The position numbers and the translations under genes are program-made. This document shows positions 7,075 through 10,076 of a stretch of DNA of 10,076 bases, in pieces. This DNA is from CAYJBP01 sp964368605 (GTDB lineage: Bacteria > Bacillota > Dehalobacteriia > UBA4068). Under the pieces are notes generated by a model that saw nothing but the letters and a program-made list of their open reading frames with translations, was not told where the DNA came from and ran no database searches. Positions within the stretch are counted from its first letter, which is position 1. Every line of letters starts with the position of its first letter. Location: assembly GCA_964368605.1 (NCBI GenBank), contig CAYJBP010000094.1, forward strand, positions 1 to 10,076. The letters are read 5' to 3'.

Positions 7075-7659
7075 ATGCAAAAAATTGATATATATTTAGT
7101 AGGCGTTGGCGGCCAAGGTATTTTAACCATTGCCGAATTATTAACCCGTGCAGCCGAGGCCAAAGGCCTGCCGGCCAACTTTTTCCCCACTAAGGGCATG
7201 GCGCAAAGAGGCGGATTTGTTAAGGCGCAATTAAAAATCGGGCCGCAAACCGTAGGGCCGGATATTCGCAAAGGCGGTGCCGATTTAGTAATTGCCATGG
7301 AATTATCGGAAAGTATTAAGGCTATCCCTTTCCTTAAAAAGGGCGGCGATTTTATCGTTTATGGCTATAATTGGTTACCCACTGCTGTAATGCTGGGCAA
7401 AGAAAAGTACCCGGCCATCGAGCAGGTTAAAGAGCAGGTGGCTTTGGCCGGTGGCAATATTAGCTATTTAGATCCGCAAGATTTGCCGGAAAACTTGGCC
7501 GATAATATTTATTTATTAGCCGCAGCCTTAAAGAATACTTGCTTAGGCAATTACTTTAGCTTAGAAGAAATAAAAGAAGCCATTGTATCACGCTGGCCAA
7601 AAGGCGCCGAGCGCAATTTGGCATCCTTTGAAGCCGGCCTAAATGCTGCTGCAAAATAA
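7075..7659 (+). CDS. iorB: Indolepyruvate:ferredoxin oxidoreductase, beta subunit
   Basis: Small partner of IorA, equivalent to the gamma domain of pyruvate:ferredoxin oxidoreductases, needed for CoA-dependent 2-oxoacid oxidation. The predicted 194 aa is normal. It begins with the Rossmann-like VGVGGQGILT (9-18) and contains GMAQRGGFV (41-49), both hallmarks of the 2-oxoacid oxidoreductase gamma domain. The ATG at 7075 is chosen because AAGGAGG lies at 7061-7067, inside the last codons of iorA, with a seven-base gap. The frame is open 22 codons further upstream, but only as overlap with the iorA ferredoxin domain. The two-base gap to iorA implies coupled, equimolar synthesis of the alpha and beta subunits. 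No anomalies were seen. Confidence 0.95.
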   Translation: MQKIDIYLVGVGGQGILTIAELLTRAAEAKGLPANFFPTKGMAQRGGFVKAQLKIGPQTVGPDIRKGGADLVIAMELSESIKAIPFLKKGGDFIVYGYNWLPTAVMLGKEKYPAIEQVKEQVALAGGNISYLDPQDLPENLADNIYLLAAALKNTCLGNYFSLEEIKEAIVSRWPKGAERNLASFEAGLNAAAK

Positions 7660-7669
7660 GGAGGTTACT

Positions 7670-9694
7670 ATGCAATTAAAAGAACTATACTATCCCCGTG
7701 CGGTAGCGGTTATCGGTTCGGTTAGCCCCGGCAAATTAGGGGCAGTTTTAATCGATCGCTTAATCGAAGGCGGCTTTAAAGATATTTTTGCCGTTAATCC
7801 CAAAGCCCAAGGCTATAATGGTATAGCAGGCTTTGCCACCTTAACGGAAATTGATGCCCCCTTAGATTTAATCATTATCGCCGCCCCGGCTACTACTGTG
7901 CCGGCCATTTTAGAAGAGGCAGGCACTAAAGGCATTAAGGCAGCGGTAATTATCAGCTCGGGCTTTTCCGAGGCCGGCAATCATCAATTAGAAGAGGAAA
8001 TTATCGCTATTGCCAAAAAGCATGGCATCCGCTATATTGGCCCTAATTGCGCCGGCATGGTTAATACCCATCATAATTTGCTGCCCACCCTAGAGGCCGC
8101 ACCTAAATGCGGTAATGTGTCTTTAATATCCCAAAGCGGAGCGGTAGGCGGCCTAATTATGGCTCGCTCGCAGCAAGAAGGCTTAGGAATTGCCAAATTT
8201 GTAAGCTATGGTAATGGCAGCGATTTATCGGAAATCGACCTTTTGCTATCTTTAAAAGACGATCCCGATACCAAAGTTATTGCCATGTATTTAGAAAATG
8301 TGCGTCAAGGCCGCGAATTTATGGCGGCCTTAAAGGCAACCACCCAAATTAAGCCGGTAATTATTGTTAAAAGCGGCCGTACCGGCAGCGGCCAACGGGC
8401 GGCCTTATCGCATACAGGTTCTTTAGCCGGTGCCGATCAGGTTTATGATGCAGCTTTTGCCTCTTGCAATGCCATCCGCGCTTATAGCATCGAAGAATTA
8501 TTCGATATTTGCCAAGCCTTTGCGCTTTTGCCGGATCTTAAAGGCCGCAAATTGGCCGTAATAACCAATTCCGGCGGCCCGGGCGTTATGGCGGCCGACC
8601 GTTGCGAGGAAGTTGGCCTTAATGTAGACGAGCCGACCCCCTCCTTAAAAAGCCGCTTGCAGGAGTTTTTACCTGCCCATGCCGGCTTGGCCAATCCTTT
8701 GGATATTACCGTAGAAGGCGATGCCGAGCAATATGCGGCTACCACTAAAGAGGCCTTGCAGGAATATGATGCAGCCTTAATTATCTATGTAGGCACGCCC
8801 TATTTACAGGCCTTACCGATTGCCGAGCAATTGGCAATTGTGGCCAAGCAAAGCGGCAAGCCAATAGCTACCTGCTTTGATATCGGGGTAGATATTGACA
8901 AGGCACATCAATATTTGCTGGCTAATAATCTGGCCAATTTTGCCTCGGGCGAGCGTGCAGCGCAGGCATTAAGCAAAATGGCGGACTATTATCAAAAGCA
9001 AAAGGCGGCCACGGAAATAACAGATTTACCGGCCGAGCAGCAATTAATCACCGCCGAAAAATCGCTACTTGAGCCGCAAGCAATGGATTTACTTAAAGCG
9101 CATGGCCTGGCTGTGCCGGAATATCGTTTTGTAAAAACGGCTGATGAAGCGGTTAAGGCTTGCCAAAAATTGGGTTATCCGGTGGCAATAAAAATTGTTT
9201 CGCCGCAGATAATCCATAAATCCGATGTGGGCGGCGTAAAGCTGAACATTAAAGATGATCAGGCAGCAACGCAGGCTTTTGAGCAATTGGCAGCAATTGG
9301 CCAAGGCAAAGATTTTAGAGGTGTAATTATTTACCCCATGCTTAAAATGGGCAGGGAGGTAATTATGGGCTTTACCAGGGATAGCCAATTTGGCCCGGTA
9401 ATTGCCTTTGGCTTAGGCGGCATTTATACCGAAGTATTAAAGGATATTACTTTGGGCATAGCGCCTTTAAGCAAAAGCCAGGCTTTAGAGATGATAAAAG
9501 GCATTAAAACCTATGCTTTATTGGCTGGGGTACGTGGTGAAAAGCCGGCCGATATTGAGTATTTGGCGGAAATGCTGGCTAAGTTTTCGGAGCTACCCTT
9601 AAAGTATCCGCAATTGCAGGAGGCCGATTTAAACCCGGTATTTGTATATAGCAAAGGGGCAGCAATAGCGGATGTTCGTTTGATTTTAGGCTAG
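7670..9694 (+). CDS. acd: ADP-forming acetate--CoA ligase (fused alpha-beta acyl-CoA synthetase)
   Basis: Enzyme converting an acyl-CoA + ADP + Pi to the free acid + CoA + ATP. The 674-aa protein has the full fused layout: CoA-binding Rossmann domain (about 1-130; VAVIGSVSPGKLG near 12-24 and GPNCAGMVN near 124-132), succinyl-CoA-synthetase-like domains (about 145-445; SLISQSGAVGG at 151-161, ITNSGGPGVMAAD at 298-310), and a C-terminal ATP-grasp domain (about 460-674). The two phosphate-carrying histidines known from archaeal ACD are visible: His248 in LSHTGSLAGAD, and His516 in IIHKSDVGGVKL. The start is ATG 7670, five bases after AAGGAGG (7658-7664), ten bases after iorB; nine upstream in-frame codons overlap iorB and are rejected. 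Placement after iorAB points to aryl-acetyl-CoA as substrate, so the step yields ATP. The same family also takes acetyl-, propionyl- or branched acyl-CoA; acyl-lysine deacylation-type relatives lack this arrangement. Confidence 0.9.
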   Translation: MQLKELYYPRAVAVIGSVSPGKLGAVLIDRLIEGGFKDIFAVNPKAQGYNGIAGFATLTEIDAPLDLIIIAAPATTVPAILEEAGTKGIKAAVIISSGFSEAGNHQLEEEIIAIAKKHGIRYIGPNCAGMVNTHHNLLPTLEAAPKCGNVSLISQSGAVGGLIMARSQQEGLGIAKFVSYGNGSDLSEIDLLLSLKDDPDTKVIAMYLENVRQGREFMAALKATTQIKPVIIVKSGRTGSGQRAALSHTGSLAGADQVYDAAFASCNAIRAYSIEELFDICQAFALLPDLKGRKLAVITNSGGPGVMAADRCEEVGLNVDEPTPSLKSRLQEFLPAHAGLANPLDITVEGDAEQYAATTKEALQEYDAALIIYVGTPYLQALPIAEQLAIVAKQSGKPIATCFDIGVDIDKAHQYLLANNLANFASGERAAQALSKMADYYQKQKAATEITDLPAEQQLITAEKSLLEPQAMDLLKAHGLAVPEYRFVKTADEAVKACQKLGYPVAIKIVSPQIIHKSDVGGVKLNIKDDQAATQAFEQLAAIGQGKDFRGVIIYPMLKMGREVIMGFTRDSQFGPVIAFGLGGIYTEVLKDITLGIAPLSKSQALEMIKGIKTYALLAGVRGEKPADIEYLAEMLAKFSELPLKYPQLQEADLNPVFVYSKGAAIADVRLILG

Positions 9695-9701
9695 AAAATT
9701 A

Positions 9702-9743
9702 AAAAAGCTGATGCAAATATTTTTATATTTGCATCAGCTTTTT
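9702..9743 (+). terminator. Rho-independent terminator of the ior-acd operon
   Basis: A perfect 19-bp inverted repeat, AAAAAGCTGATGCAAATAT (9702-9720) against its complement at 9725-9743, with loop TTTT. The right arm ends in five T's, so on the plus strand a stem with a T tail forms seven bases after the acd stop. Confidence 0.85.
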
Positions 9744-10076
9744 AGTAATAGCGATATAATCCGAATCAAGTTGAGCACCCTAAAAGGCTAATAAGCGAAA
9801 ATAAAACTAGTGGACAAAGTACCTAGGTAATAGGAAAATTTATTAAACTAGCAAAAAGTAGTTGGAGCGGTATTTTGTATTTTCCAGATGGGGGCGGTTT
9901 TTTCCCCCGTCTGGGAAAGACAAAATAAAGGACAATATAGCATTACAACACAAGAAACAAAGCCAACCCTAATATCCGCCAATAAACATAAATAACCTAC
10001 AATCCAGCTAGCAACAGGCAGCAAAAAACTAAACCAGAACAGCCCCGTTAACCATTAAATAACAATAACCCAAACA
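9744..10076. other. No convincing gene; non-coding right end
   Basis: After the operon terminator all six frames are short or lack a start with a ribosome binding site. A TATAAT occurs at 9755-9760 without a good -35 at normal spacing. The hairpin at 9871-9927 is listed separately. From 9928 to the edge the plus strand is strongly biased to A and C (roughly three quarters of bases), with few G and T. It might hold an untranslated RNA, or the far upstream region of a gene outside the window. Confidence 0.6.
9871..9927. repeat. Long imperfect hairpin in the right-end non-coding region
   Basis: The arms 9871-9894 and 9904-9927 pair over 24 positions: 21 Watson-Crick pairs, two G-U type and one mismatch. 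The loop is nine bases, CGGTTTTTT. The stem top is GGGGG/CCCCC. Neither side is followed by a T run, so it does not look like an ordinary terminator. It could be the structured part of a small RNA, a protein-binding palindrome, or a relic of a small inverted-repeat element. Confidence 0.55.

Noticed and set aside
9089..9388. Long open frames opposite to real genes (also around 1315-1572, 6785-7033 and 8482-8745)
   Set aside because: They lie antisense to or out of frame with genes that carry full family motifs, lack ribosome binding sites, and have unremarkable composition.
9848..10054. A 68-codon stop-free minus-strand frame with a hydrophobic, membrane-like translation
   Set aside because: The hydrophobicity follows from the T/G-rich minus strand; there is no early start codon with a ribosome binding site, and the frame runs through the hairpin. 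A decayed membrane protein cannot be fully excluded.
1..10076. CRISPR arrays, tRNA/rRNA genes, transposase genes, phage or defence systems
   Set aside because: No regularly spaced repeats, cloverleaf-like segments or recognisable proteins of these kinds were found on either strand.

Overview
The window looks like a chromosomal segment of an anaerobic, low-GC Gram-positive bacterium (Bacillota, probably Clostridia). The grounds are strong AGGAGG-type ribosome binding sites, TTA- and GCC-rich codon use, sigma70-like promoters with TATAAT boxes, a Clostridia-style S-layer homology (SLH) remnant, and a ferredoxin-dependent 2-oxoacid oxidoreductase. The taxon is inferred; nothing here fixes a genus.

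Left part (1-3990, minus strand). A zinc-ribbon protein gene starts at 365 and runs off the left edge. Upstream of it is a pgi-pgm pair. Glucose-6-phosphate isomerase (539 aa) is followed, with an 8-base overlap, by an alpha-phosphohexomutase (567 aa) that starts at TTG. Together they interconvert fructose-6-P, glucose-6-P and glucose-1-P, linking glycolysis/gluconeogenesis to sugar nucleotides and glycogen. Between pgm and the zinc-ribbon gene is a 186-base gap holding a doubtful small basic reading frame.

Middle (3990-5206). A wrecked SLH gene (promoter, ribosome binding site, first residues of a signal peptide, then one SLH repeat in another frame) is followed by a GC-rich hairpin. Convergent to it lies a TetR-family regulator gene, divergent from the next operon. 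The shared 291-base intergenic region holds a promoter for each side and a 31-base imperfect palindrome that is a good operator candidate.

Right part (5207-9743, plus strand). A tight three-gene operon encodes indolepyruvate:ferredoxin oxidoreductase alpha (iorA) and beta (iorB) and a fused ADP-forming acetate--CoA ligase (acd), closed by a perfect 19-bp terminator hairpin. The likely route is: aryl-pyruvate (from aromatic amino acid transamination) + CoA to aryl-acetyl-CoA + CO2 + reduced ferredoxin, then aryl-acetyl-CoA + ADP + Pi to aryl-acetate + ATP. This would be an energy-conserving fermentation module, probably controlled by the neighbouring TetR protein.

Right end (9744-10076). No convincing gene. 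It contains a long imperfect hairpin (9871-9927) and then a strikingly A/C-rich stretch. No tRNA, rRNA, CRISPR array, intact mobile element or defence system was seen. The most interesting parts are the ior-acd module with its candidate operator, and the unexplained hairpin region at the right end.
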